This document shows, one piece after another, positions 1-6,100 of a stretch of 6,104 nt of DNA. Made by a program: the position numbers and the translations under genes. The notes below the pieces were generated by a model that was not told the origin of the DNA, did not search any database, and was given only the letters and a program-made list of their open reading frames with translations. Each line of letters opens with the position of its first letter. Within the stretch, counting starts at the first letter, position 1. The DNA lies in assembly GCA_905480565.1 (NCBI GenBank), contig CAJQQW010000408.1, positions 1-6,104 of the forward strand. Direction: 5' to 3'. Origin of the DNA: an uncultured Halioglobus sp. GTDB lineage: Bacteria > Pseudomonadota > Gammaproteobacteria > Pseudomonadales > Halieaceae.

Positions 1-247
1 AGGCCAGCATCAGGTATGCGAGGACAGCGCCCATCAGGCAAATTATGATAACCGGCTTGCGGCCAATCCGGTCAGATAACTTGCCCCACTGGGGGCCGCT
101 GAGACCAGCGCAAGCAGCATAGGTGATTATTATCAGCGCGATATCCATCTTGTCCGCACCGAGCTGCGGAGACAGGAAAGGCAGAATAGGTATGACGATG
201 CCGAAGCCGATCAGGTCGATAAGAATGACGCAGAAAAGAACAGCCAT
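1..247 (-). CDS. MFS transporter, DHA1/TetA-like, N-terminal part (runs off the left edge)
   Basis: This is the first 82 codons of a major facilitator superfamily transporter of the inner membrane, read leftward and cut by the window edge. Visible family marks are the first transmembrane segment with DLIGFGIVIPILP (residues 11-23), the counterpart of the DxxGxGxxxPxLP stretch in TetA-type drug:H+ antiporters. A second hydrophobic helix lies around residues 37-54. The cytoplasmic loop 2-3 signature (motif A) is GKLSDRIGRKPV at 55-66, followed by the start of helix 3. The ATG at 245-247 is chosen because an in-frame TAG lies three codons upstream (254-256); the ribosome binding site is weak. 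It follows ubiX by 49 bp on the same strand and is probably co-transcribed. Family assignment is firm. The substrate (drug, sugar or metabolite) cannot be told from this fragment. Confidence 0.88.
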   Translation of the reverse strand, partial: MAVLFCVILIDLIGFGIVIPILPFLSPQLGADKMDIALIIITYAACAGLSGPQWGKLSDRIGRKPVIIICLMGAVLAYLMLA

Positions 248-296
248 CGTAATCTAAATCCGAGGGCGCGAGGACGGGATTAGCGAAACCACTCCG

Positions 297-860
297 CTAA
301 TCGCCTTGCCAACGCTTTACCTGCTCGTGGTCAAGGTCAAATAGATCGAGGGCGCGACCGACCGTTTGGGTCACCATCTCATCAAGGCTCGCAGGCCTGG
401 TGTAAAAAGCCGGCACTGGCGGTGCGATAATCGCACCCATCTCAGACAGCGCCGTCATACTGCGAAGGTGCCCGGTGTGCAAGGGTGTCTCGCGAACCAT
501 CAACACCAGGCGACGACGCTCCTTTAGCACTACATCCGCGGCACGGGTCAACAGGGTTGAGGTTACACCTGTGGCGATCTCTGACAGGGTGCGCACCGAA
601 CAGGGTGCAACGAGCATGCCCCCCGTTTTGAACGAACCGCTGGCAATCGTCGCGCCGACATTACTCGTGGGATACACCTCGCTGGCCAGTGATTCGAGCT
701 CCTCAAGCGGCGTATCCATCTCGTAGTGCAGTGTCAACTTGGCAGACTTACTAATCACCAGATGGGTCTCTACCCCGCAATCGCGCAACAACTGAAGTGC
801 ACGCAGACCATAGATAATGCCCGATGCACCGCTGATACCCACTATTAAACGCTGCGCCAT
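297..860 (-). CDS. ubiX: Flavin prenyltransferase UbiX
   Basis: UbiX joins a dimethylallyl group to reduced FMN, making prenylated FMN. This is the cofactor of UbiD-type decarboxylases, including the one that acts on 4-hydroxy-3-polyprenylbenzoate in ubiquinone synthesis. The 187-residue length is normal for the family. Seen in the sequence: the Rossmann-like flavin-binding start GISGASG (8-14), VISKSAK (35-41), the CSVRTLSEIATG segment (87-98), the RRRLVLMVRETPL stretch with conserved Arg123-Glu124, and AFYTRPAS (151-158) with the conserved Tyr153. The ATG at 858-860 has a good GGAG Shine-Dalgarno 7 bases upstream. No ubiD lies in the window, so the cofactor is probably supplied to an enzyme encoded elsewhere. 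The MFS gene follows downstream. A close alternative would be a paralogue serving another UbiD-family decarboxylase (Pad1-like); sequence alone does not separate these roles. Confidence 0.95.
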   Translation of the reverse strand: MAQRLIVGISGASGIIYGLRALQLLRDCGVETHLVISKSAKLTLHYEMDTPLEELESLASEVYPTSNVGATIASGSFKTGGMLVAPCSVRTLSEIATGVTSTLLTRAADVVLKERRRLVLMVRETPLHTGHLRSMTALSEMGAIIAPPVPAFYTRPASLDEMVTQTVGRALDLFDLDHEQVKRWQGD

Positions 861-977
861 AAATTTTCTCCGCTAAGCCATTGCTGTAGGACTCTAGCAG
901 CACCCATGAAAAAAATCATTGTTCCGCCGCTGCAAGGCAATCACAGGGCAAAATAACGCAATAACAAACAGAGGACC

Positions 978-995
978 CGTCATAAGGGGATGACG
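978..995. other. Small perfect hairpin in the ubiX upstream region
   Basis: CGTCAT (978-983) and ATGACG (990-995) are perfect inverted repeats around a six-base loop. The hairpin lies about 120 bases upstream of ubiX. It has no adjacent T-run on either strand, so it is not an obvious terminator; it could be an operator half-site pair or chance. Confidence 0.25.
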
Positions 996-1064
996 CTGGA
1001 TCAACTAAGCGCTGTACCTATGCAGCCAGAACAGACTCACGGAGTACGGCCAGACAACCTGCAC

Positions 1065-1111
1065 AAAAAACGGTGAAATATCCCGGCACAGTGAGACTGC
1101 GCATTTCGCCG
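1065..1111 (-). terminator. Rho-independent terminator of the receptor operon
   Basis: Read on the minus strand, CGGCGAAAT (from 1111 down to 1103) pairs with ATTTCACCG (1079-1071), with a single C-A mismatch. Inside it a second stem, GCGCAGT with ACTGTGC, closes a three-base CTC loop, leaving a six-base bulge on one side. The stem is followed immediately by TTTTTT (complement of A1065-A1070). It lies about 120 bases past the stop codon of the TonB receptor gene, which fits the end of that transcript. The imperfect, bulged stem keeps the confidence moderate. Confidence 0.6.
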
Positions 1112-1125
1112 CATCGGCCTCTAAT

Positions 1126-1158
1126 CAGGGCACCGTAGACTATTGCTCCGGTGCCCTG
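1126..1158. repeat. Perfect 10-bp inverted repeat in the receptor 3' region
   Basis: CAGGGCACCG (1126-1135) and CGGTGCCCTG (1149-1158) are exact reverse complements around a 13-base loop. It is 72 bases beyond the receptor stop and just ahead of the terminator hairpin, so the mRNA end would carry two hairpins in tandem. There is no T-run after it on either strand. A role in protecting the 3' end of the mRNA, or as a protein binding site, is an inference. Confidence 0.5.
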
Positions 1159-1230
1159 CACAGTCAGGATTATGATCATGTCGTCTTCCCTGCGCAGGCG
1201 CAGCAAACCCGACCAGTTCTTAGGCCGCGC

Positions 1231-3384
1231 TCAGAAAGAGAAACGAATGCCCACAGCTACCGACTGCCCCGCCTCCGGGGCATAGTTGCGCAGGAATGAG
1301 GTGCTCAATCGAATCTCTTCATCGGTGATATTCTTCCACTTCATGAACACCAACAACTCACGCTCCTGGGCAAAAGTGAAGCGGTAGTCTGCTCCAAGAT
1401 CCCACCGCGTGTAGCCATCAGTATCAGTCTCGAAGTCACCCGGGCGATCCTGGTCGCCCGCATTGAGCACACTCAACCAGGCACCAAAAGCATCTCCCGT
1501 CCAGTTTAGGCGACCTCCGATCCGCACCGGCGGCAAGCGGGGCACATCTCCACTATCGTCAAAATCGCCCCTGATCGCGTCGCCGCGTAGATCAAGAGCA
1601 AGCGCACCGGGGCCAAGATCGGTCAAGTGGAAACTACTTTCAAATTCAACGCCGTAAAACTTCGTATCTTCCTGCAGATAATCATAGACAGCGATCTCGT
1701 CTACTTCCTCACCGGTATTTCGCAAGAAAATGTAGTCGTCGAAGTGATTATAGAATACGGACAACTCCGCCCAGGAATTCGCGGAGTGCCACTGCAAGGC
1801 CAAGTCCGCATTCAGTGATGTTTCATTGTCCAAATCTGGATCACCCACTTCGATAATGCCCGTCGCGGCGTGGGTTACTAGCTGCTCGGGGTCCATAGCG
1901 TCGACGTTGGAAAAGAGCTCCTCGGTTGAAGGCGCTCGAGCGGAACGTGCCAGAGAAACACCTGTCTGCCAGTTATCGTCAAACTGCCAGAGAGCAGATA
2001 AGGACGCACTCCAGTTGGTGAAATCCTCCTTGGATGCGGCATCAGTACTCGGATCACGCTCTACGTATTCGCCACGCAGACCGACCTCGTAAGTCCACTC
2101 ATTGCGATGAAAATCCTCGATGAGAAACAGACCGAGCTCTGTGCTGTCTGTCTGGGGAATGTAACCCTCTTCGCCGACCGCTTCAAACTCATCGGATTTG
2201 GCTTGCAGACCTATTGCACCTTCAGTGCCAAGCAGGGCGCTGTGCACTACTTCAAGCCGGCCTTCCCAGGTATCGCGCTTGAAACGCGTTCCAACCTCAC
2301 TGCCCTCCAGCTCCTTGTGTTCATAATCCGTATAGGTCAGGAAGCCTCGCACCACCTCGATCGAGTCCATGGGCTCGTAGAGATGCAGCATGGCATCATA
2401 GCGAGTCTGGTCCATATCAATGCGGACAATTTCCTCCTCTTCCTCTTCCCCCTCATGATCTTCCCCCTCGTGCTCCTCTCCCTCATGATCTCCATGTTCT
2501 TCTTCGTGGCCATGCTCATGGGCCCCGGGAGGAATGCCGTACTTGTTGTTGAGGTTATTCACCGCAAAGCCAGCATAACTTCCCTTTTCATCGAAGTGGA
2601 AGCTGAAGCCCGCGGTAATCACATCCGTGTCGGTGTCTGTGTTGGCGATTTTCCCTTTCGAGTTGTTGACCTCTTCTTCGCCGTGCTCCTCGCCTTCGTG
2701 ATCTTCGCCTTCGTGCTCCTCATCGTGACCCATCATTTTTTCTTGTTCGGCAAGGGCTGCCTCATCGATAGCCCTGCCAGGAATTCGCAGATCACTGGTG
2801 GAGCGGGAAGTCCCGGAAAGGTGAAAGGCGAAATTGCCGAACCCTGCTTCCAGCAGACCAACACCACTGTTCAGGTCAGGCGCATAGTCGTACCGGTATT
2901 CCGCCGCGCCCTCGATACCTTCGATACGTTCACGCGGAATGCGATTGTCAATAACATTGACGATGCCGCCAATCGCGCCACCCCCATAGAGCAGCGTAGA
3001 TGGTCCTCGTAAGACCTCAATACTCCTCGCCAACATTGGTTCTACGGTTACAGCGTGGTCCGGGCTGAAACTGGAAACATCTGCAGACGACGTATTATTT
3101 TGCAGCGTGATAGCGCGCGGGCCCTGCTGCCCGCGGATGACAGGGCGACCAACACCCGGCCCAAAAGATGAGTTAGCGAGACCCGCACGGTTTCCCAGCG
3201 TTTCTCCTATGGTAGTGGCAACCGATCGTTGCAGCTCTTCATTGGTGATCACGGTCACCGGCAGCATGGAGTTGGCTTCCTGTCTATGAATAGGCACTGT
3301 GACAAAAACGTGCTCCAGAGTTCTGTCTTCCGCAGAGACAGATATCGAGGCGGCAGCCACCGCAAGGCATAAAAAAAATCTCAT
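1231..3384 (-). CDS. TonB-dependent outer-membrane receptor, ZnuD-like, with His/acidic-rich loops
   Basis: This is a complete 717-residue TonB-dependent receptor, which would import a ligand across the outer membrane using TonB-ExbBD energy. Residues 1-18 are a signal peptide, with likely cleavage after SVSA. A TonB-box-like segment lies near 23-31. The plug domain covers about 40-150, with RPVIRGQQGPR (80-90), SIEVLRGPSTLLYGGGAIGGIVNVID (121-146). The barrel follows, with SARAPSTEELF (481-491), IEVGDPDLDNETS (511-523), a NITDEEIR stretch (685-692) and a C-terminal phenylalanine. Two His/Asp/Glu/Gly clusters at 220-238 and 289-318 lie in predicted extracellular loops. Such loops and the EVGDPDL region resemble Neisseria ZnuD zinc receptors, so zinc is the best guess; another divalent metal is possible. 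The start is fixed by AGGAG six bases upstream. It lies 32 bp after the small His/Cys-rich gene. Confidence 0.92.
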   Translation of the reverse strand: MRFFLCLAVAAASISVSAEDRTLEHVFVTVPIHRQEANSMLPVTVITNEELQRSVATTIGETLGNRAGLANSSFGPGVGRPVIRGQQGPRAITLQNNTSSADVSSFSPDHAVTVEPMLARSIEVLRGPSTLLYGGGAIGGIVNVIDNRIPRERIEGIEGAAEYRYDYAPDLNSGVGLLEAGFGNFAFHLSGTSRSTSDLRIPGRAIDEAALAEQEKMMGHDEEHEGEDHEGEEHGEEEVNNSKGKIANTDTDTDVITAGFSFHFDEKGSYAGFAVNNLNNKYGIPPGAHEHGHEEEHGDHEGEEHEGEDHEGEEEEEEIVRIDMDQTRYDAMLHLYEPMDSIEVVRGFLTYTDYEHKELEGSEVGTRFKRDTWEGRLEVVHSALLGTEGAIGLQAKSDEFEAVGEEGYIPQTDSTELGLFLIEDFHRNEWTYEVGLRGEYVERDPSTDAASKEDFTNWSASLSALWQFDDNWQTGVSLARSARAPSTEELFSNVDAMDPEQLVTHAATGIIEVGDPDLDNETSLNADLALQWHSANSWAELSVFYNHFDDYIFLRNTGEEVDEIAVYDYLQEDTKFYGVEFESSFHLTDLGPGALALDLRGDAIRGDFDDSGDVPRLPPVRIGGRLNWTGDAFGAWLSVLNAGDQDRPGDFETDTDGYTRWDLGADYRFTFAQERELLVFMKWKNITDEEIRLSTSFLRNYAPEAGQSVAVGIRFSF
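2431..2520 (-). repeat. Second His/Glu-rich low-complexity block of the receptor
   Basis: This encodes residues 289-318 of the receptor, made only of His, Glu, Gly and Asp, with eight histidines in the first 22 residues and a closing run of six glutamates. It is likely a surface loop that collects metal ions. It contains a 12-residue unit EEHEGEDHEGEE (residues 303-314, bases 2443-2478) that also occurs in the first block. Confidence 0.8.
2671..2727 (-). repeat. First His/Glu-rich low-complexity block of the receptor
   Basis: This encodes residues 220-238 of the receptor, with four histidines among acidic residues and glycines. The unit EEHEGEDHEGEE at residues 222-233 (bases 2686-2721) is identical in protein to one in the second block, yet the two copies differ at six third-codon positions, all silent. 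Confidence 0.8.
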
Positions 3385-3390
3385 GTTCTT

Positions 3391-3395
3391 CTCCT
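3391..3395 (-). promoter_or_regulatory. Strong ribosome binding site of the TonB receptor gene
   Basis: On the minus strand AGGAG lies six bases before the ATG at 3384. It fixes the receptor start and gives that gene the clearest Shine-Dalgarno in the operon, consistent with higher translation than its upstream neighbours. Confidence 0.75.
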
Positions 3396-3416
3396 GATGA
3401 ATTTTAAGTCCGAGAT

Positions 3417-3698
3417 TCAGGAGACTTGAGGCGGGCCCCGGATGAAAAAGAGGCTGAGTGGGAAACTGACAACAACAGCATCAGCGGCCGCGGTTATCCA
3501 TGCCGTGCCAGCGGGCTCTTGCAGAGGGACGGCCGCAGAAAGCAAGGCCTCGCCGGAAGCAGAGCTCTTACATGCCACACAATGAGCAGACTCATTGTGA
3601 TCCGCATGGCTGTGCGTCAACTCCAGATTAAGGGCGAGCGTAAATAGCAGGGCTATAACAGCCAGGCAGCGCGCAAGCGATGTTTGTAGCATGTTCAT
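3417..3698 (-). CDS. Small His/Cys-rich exported or membrane protein (DUF2946-like, putative zinc chaperone)
   Basis: This is a 93-residue protein. Residues 8-26 form a hydrophobic segment, either a signal peptide or a membrane anchor. It is followed by a metal-ligand-rich stretch HSHADHNESAHCVACKSS (29-46) with His29, His31, His34, His39, Cys40 and Cys43. A second hydrophobic stretch (about 66-86) ends in RGPP (87-90), close to the R-[AG]-P-P end typical of DUF2946-like proteins. Small proteins of this make-up beside zinc uptake genes are often annotated as zinc chaperones, but biochemical proof is thin. The next gene, 32 bp downstream, is a TonB receptor with His-rich loops, so a joint role in periplasmic metal handling is a reasonable inference. 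The ATG at 3696-3698 has a poor ribosome binding site; a second ATG two codons in is possible. Confidence 0.75.
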   Translation of the reverse strand: MNMLQTSLARCLAVIALLFTLALNLELTHSHADHNESAHCVACKSSASGEALLSAAVPLQEPAGTAWITAAADAVVVSFPLSLFFIRGPPQVS

Positions 3699-3733
3699 TC
3701 GGCGCTCAGTCTAAACCAAGATCTATTCGCATG

Positions 3734-4117
3734 TCACCCGGCGAGTTCTTCCAATATGGTCTGCATTTGGGCATGCATGAGGTTAATCGCTTTTAACGGC
3801 CGCAGCATTACCTTGAATTCAGTGATCTTTCCCTCTTTGCTGAAAGTCATGATATCAACGCCGTTTATTGAGATACCATCCACCTCGCAGATGAATTCCA
3901 GTACGGCATGCTCAGAGGTGACCACCTCTTTTGTGTAGTGAAATGTCTCGTTGAAGACACCGAGAGCGCCATTGAGATAGAGGCTGGTCAGATCGCGGCC
4001 ACGCTGCGGCGTATGGACAATGGGCGACAGAAACACACAGTCCGGGTCCAGTATATCGCCCAACCTGTCAAGGTCCTGCCGCTGCATCATATCGTGCCAT
4101 AAATCCAGTGTGGTCAT
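3734..4117 (-). CDS. NTF2-like / SnoaL-like family protein
   Basis: This is a 127-residue protein of the NTF2-like superfamily, small cone-shaped alpha+beta folds used as enzymes (SnoaL cyclases, isomerases) or ligand-binding domains. Seen: an N-terminal helix with W7 and the DLDRLGDILDPDCVFLSPIVHTPQRGRD segment (16-42), then YLNGALGVF (47-55), the strand pair AVLEFICEVDGISINGVDIMTF (71-92) and GKITEFKVMLRPLKAINLMHAQM (96-118), which matches the usual end of this family. The frame stays open to 4198, but the ATG at 4117 is preferred: it has AGGGG about nine bases upstream, starts where family similarity starts, and avoids overlap with the upstream gene, whose stop is 16 bp away. The substrate is unknown. 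It sits between an uncharacterised gene and a metal-uptake pair, with no obvious functional link to either. Confidence 0.85.
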   Translation of the reverse strand: MTTLDLWHDMMQRQDLDRLGDILDPDCVFLSPIVHTPQRGRDLTSLYLNGALGVFNETFHYTKEVVTSEHAVLEFICEVDGISINGVDIMTFSKEGKITEFKVMLRPLKAINLMHAQMQTILEELAG

Positions 4118-4133
4118 ATCATCTACCCCTGCG

Positions 4134-4484
4134 TCAGTATTCTTGTTCTTGCTGAAACTCACGCTCGATGCGCTGCTGCAGCTCGTAACGAGCGACACCC
4201 CTGCGCCGCCCGGAGGCGGTCAAGCGCTGTTGATAGCGGCCGCGTCGATAGAACTGGACAAGCTGCGCGAAGCGATCCGCCTCGGTTTCACCGGCAATCA
4301 GCTCTTCGATGAACGCGATATCAATACCTACCCGAAACGCAATACGACTGGGTCGAATCTTATGCGCATGATACTCGGCAACAATGTGCAACTGCTGCTC
4401 TCGCGAGTGGGTGCATGATCGGGAATACCCAAAAGGGGGCGACGGCGTGCGACTGTCCACCGGCGGGGAGTCATCGTTGTTCAT
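4134..4484 (-). CDS. Uncharacterised protein with a helix-turn-helix-like core
   Basis: I do not recognise this gene as a named family. From the ATG at 4484 it encodes 116 residues. A Pro/Ser-rich, probably disordered start (1-27) is followed by three predicted helices: EQQLHIVAEYHAH (29-41), RPSRIAFRVGI (44-54) and DIAFIEELIAGE (55-66). Their spacing resembles a helix-turn-helix of the transposase/resolvase type. The C-terminal half (70-116) is highly charged, with GRRRGVARYELQQRIEREFQQEQEY likely one long basic-acidic helix. Codon use looks coding and the stop lies 16 bp before the NTF2-like gene, so it appears to lead the operon. An ATG at 4526 would add 14 residues; neither start has a clear Shine-Dalgarno. 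DNA binding is inferred from helix pattern only. Confidence 0.7.
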   Translation of the reverse strand: MNNDDSPPVDSRTPSPPFGYSRSCTHSREQQLHIVAEYHAHKIRPSRIAFRVGIDIAFIEELIAGETEADRFAQLVQFYRRGRYQQRLTASGRRRGVARYELQQRIEREFQQEQEY

Positions 4485-4559
4485 GCGCGTGCTACCGTAT
4501 TGTATTGAGCTATTAGGCACTTCCATGGGCAGTTGGCCACAAATAACCCTCTGGTTTGG

Positions 4560-4588
4560 TTAATTTTCGCCCATCTGGGGTCTATACT
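4560..4588 (+). promoter_or_regulatory. Candidate promoter of the aldehyde dehydrogenase gene
   Basis: A good -10, TATACT (4583-4588), lies about 55 bases upstream of the dehydrogenase ATG. The hexamer 17 bases before it, TTAATT (4560-4565), matches the -35 consensus at only three positions, so the promoter may need an activator. It overlaps the opposing promoter. Confidence 0.4.
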
Positions 4589-4609
4589 ACGCGCCTGACT
4601 ACTTATCAA
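4581..4609 (-). promoter_or_regulatory. Candidate sigma70 promoter of the minus-strand operon
   Basis: Read leftward, TTGATA (complement of 4604-4609, five of six consensus bases) and TATAGA (complement of 4581-4586, four of six) are separated by exactly 17 bases. Transcription would begin near 4574, 50-90 bases before the two possible starts of the first gene of the operon. Its -10 shares bases with the plus-strand -10. Confidence 0.5.
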
Positions 4610-4630
4610 ATCGGCCACAACGCCAATAAC

Positions 4631-4635
4631 AAGGA
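4631..4635 (+). promoter_or_regulatory. Ribosome binding site deciding the aldehyde dehydrogenase start
   Basis: AAGGA sits seven bases before the ATG at 4643. The frame is open further upstream to 4556, but that extension has no such site and would cross the predicted transcription start, so the ATG at 4643 is preferred. Confidence 0.7.
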
Positions 4636-4642
4636 TCTGATT

Positions 4643-6100
4643 ATGAATGCACCCGAGCAAGGACCCACCGCGGCCGACATAGAGCAGCAAATGATAGCTA
4701 CTCTCACCCGCCAACGCGAGGACTACCTCCAGGAGGGTGTCGTGACTGCGGAAACACGGATCGACCGCTTGCAGCGCGGCGCAGACGTGCTTATCAAATA
4801 CAATGCCAAGCTCGTCGACGCGCTCAACACCGACTTCACCTGTCGCCCCCGCGAAGTAACACTCCTCACCGATATCGGCGCCGGCATTGCACCCATGAAA
4901 CACGCTATCAAGCATGTACGTAAATGGATGAAGCCCGAAAAGCGACCCACCATGTTCCCTTTCAACATTCTTGGCGGTCGCTCCCGCATTGAATACCAGC
5001 CTCTCGGTGTGGTCGGCGTTATTGCTCCCTGGAACTTTCCGGTGAACATGGTTTTTGCACCACTAGCGGGCGTACTAGCCGCGGGCAACCGCGCCATGAT
5101 CAAGCCCTCCGAATTTACCCCGGCCACCGCTGAGCTGTTGGTCGAGATGATACAAGAGGCCTATGATGACAAAGAGGTCGCCATCTTCAACGGCGGCGCC
5201 GAGGTAGGACAGGCCTTCTCCGCACTCCCCTTTGATCACATGATTTTTACTGGCGCAACATCGATTGCTCGGCACATACTCGCCGCCGCTTCGCGTAACC
5301 TGGTGCCCGTTACCCTGGAACTCGGCGGAAAATCACCCGTTGTTATTTCACGCGGTGCCGATCTGGAGAAAAGCATCGGGCGGATCATGCTGGGCAAGAC
5401 GTTGAACGCGGGACAGATTTGCCTCGCTCCTGATTATCTAATGGTCCCCGAGGAAAAACTGCAGGACGTGATCGAGGCCGCGAAGAAAGCGGTCACGAAT
5501 ATGTACCCCAGTATTCTGGACAACCCCTCCTACACATCTGTCATTAATGAGCGGCACTTCAGCCGCCTGAATGACTACCTTGCGGAAGCACAGGAGCGCG
5601 GCCAGACTATTCTGCCGATCAATCCGGCTGGTGAAGACTTCAGCAGCCAGCAGGGTACTCTGAAAATTCCGCCCACTCTGGTGCCGCAGCCGGCGGATGA
5701 TCTGAAAATGATGGAAGAAGAATTATTCGGCCCGTTGCTGCCTATTCGCACCTATAGCAACTTTGAAGAGACCATCGATTATATTAACAGCAAGCCCCGT
5801 CCCCTTGCTGCCTACTACTTCGGCGAGGACGCCGCCGAGGAAAATGCCTTGGTCAGTCGCACCACATCCGGTGGCGTTTGCGTAAACGATGTCGTGATGC
5901 ACGTCGCTCAGGAAGAACTTCCTTTTGGCGGCGTGGGGCCAAGCGGCATGGGCGCCTATCACGGACAAAAGGGTTTCCAGACATTTTCCCACGCCAAGTC
6001 GGTGTATCGGCAATCCAACTTTAATATCGGCAAACTGGGCGGCATGCTGCCGCCTTACAGCAAGGCGACCGAAAACACTATTAAAATGCAGCTGAAGTAG
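4643..6100 (+). CDS. Coniferyl-type aldehyde dehydrogenase (NAD(P)+-dependent)
   Basis: This is a complete 485-residue cytoplasmic enzyme of the aldehyde dehydrogenase superfamily that oxidises an aldehyde to the acid with NAD(P)+. Motifs in order: APWNFP (128-133) with oxyanion-hole Asn131, IKPSE (153-157) with cofactor-binding Lys154, the FTGAT turn (202-206), LELGGKSP (225-232) with general base Glu226, NAGQICLAPDY (255-265) with nucleophile Cys260, EELFGP (359-364), and PFGGVGPSGMG (427-437). All catalytic residues are present. Length, the NAGQICLAPDY form and the C-terminal tail point to the class-3-like group annotated as coniferyl aldehyde dehydrogenase (CalB), which also acts on medium- and long-chain or aromatic aldehydes in related forms; the true substrate is not settled. 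It is divergent from the metal-uptake operon. Four bases remain after its TAG, so its downstream partner is not visible. Confidence 0.93.
   Translation: MNAPEQGPTAADIEQQMIATLTRQREDYLQEGVVTAETRIDRLQRGADVLIKYNAKLVDALNTDFTCRPREVTLLTDIGAGIAPMKHAIKHVRKWMKPEKRPTMFPFNILGGRSRIEYQPLGVVGVIAPWNFPVNMVFAPLAGVLAAGNRAMIKPSEFTPATAELLVEMIQEAYDDKEVAIFNGGAEVGQAFSALPFDHMIFTGATSIARHILAAASRNLVPVTLELGGKSPVVISRGADLEKSIGRIMLGKTLNAGQICLAPDYLMVPEEKLQDVIEAAKKAVTNMYPSILDNPSYTSVINERHFSRLNDYLAEAQERGQTILPINPAGEDFSSQQGTLKIPPTLVPQPADDLKMMEEELFGPLLPIRTYSNFEETIDYINSKPRPLAAYYFGEDAAEENALVSRTTSGGVCVNDVVMHVAQEELPFGGVGPSGMGAYHGQKGFQTFSHAKSVYRQSNFNIGKLGGMLPPYSKATENTIKMQLK

Larger units (their letters stand above)
861..1230. other. 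Intergenic region between the TonB receptor gene and ubiX
   Basis: These 370 bases separate two minus-strand genes. Reading leftward they hold the 3' untranslated region of the receptor operon with a perfect inverted repeat (1126-1158), a terminator-like hairpin with a U-tract (1065-1111), a small perfect hairpin (978-995) and the leader of ubiX. A ubiX promoter is expected somewhere in 875-1060, but I found no convincing -35/-10 pair by eye. A 53-codon minus-strand frame (1018-1179, ATG with AGGGA upstream) is open here but runs through the terminator, so I do not call it a gene. Confidence 0.6.

Noticed and set aside
906..953. Short plus-strand frame starting ATGAAAAAAATC
   Set aside because: It is only 15 codons, has no ribosome binding site and lies in the ubiX leader region.
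1018..1206. A 62-codon minus-strand frame (TTG start, or 53 codons from ATG at 1179) downstream of the receptor
   Set aside because: The ATG has a fair AGGGA site, but the frame runs through the terminator-like hairpin and U-tract and the inverted repeat, and the product resembles nothing I know. Kept only as a possibility in the findings.
2107..3012. A 301-codon plus-strand open frame inside the receptor gene
   Set aside because: It is antisense to a clear TonB receptor frame. Its hydrophobic look comes from reading the Glu/His-rich codons backwards (GAG/GAA become CTC/TTC, giving Leu and Phe), and it has no family features.
3699..3733. Search for a Zur-type palindrome ahead of the metal-uptake pair
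   Set aside because: No AT-rich inverted repeat resembling the gammaproteobacterial Zur site was visible here or in the divergent region near 4560-4642.
3708..3737. Possible internal promoter before the small His/Cys-rich gene (GTGACA, 18-base spacer, TAGACT on the minus strand)
   Set aside because: The -35 is good but the -10 is mediocre and the start would fall about three bases before the ATG, leaving no leader or ribosome binding site.
4020..4418. A 132-codon plus-strand open frame across the NTF2-like and HTH-like genes
   Set aside because: It spans the junction of two minus-strand genes with better codon pattern and, for the NTF2-like gene, recognisable family sequence.
4723..5275. 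Minus-strand frames inside the aldehyde dehydrogenase gene
   Set aside because: They are shadows of a complete enzyme gene with all catalytic motifs.
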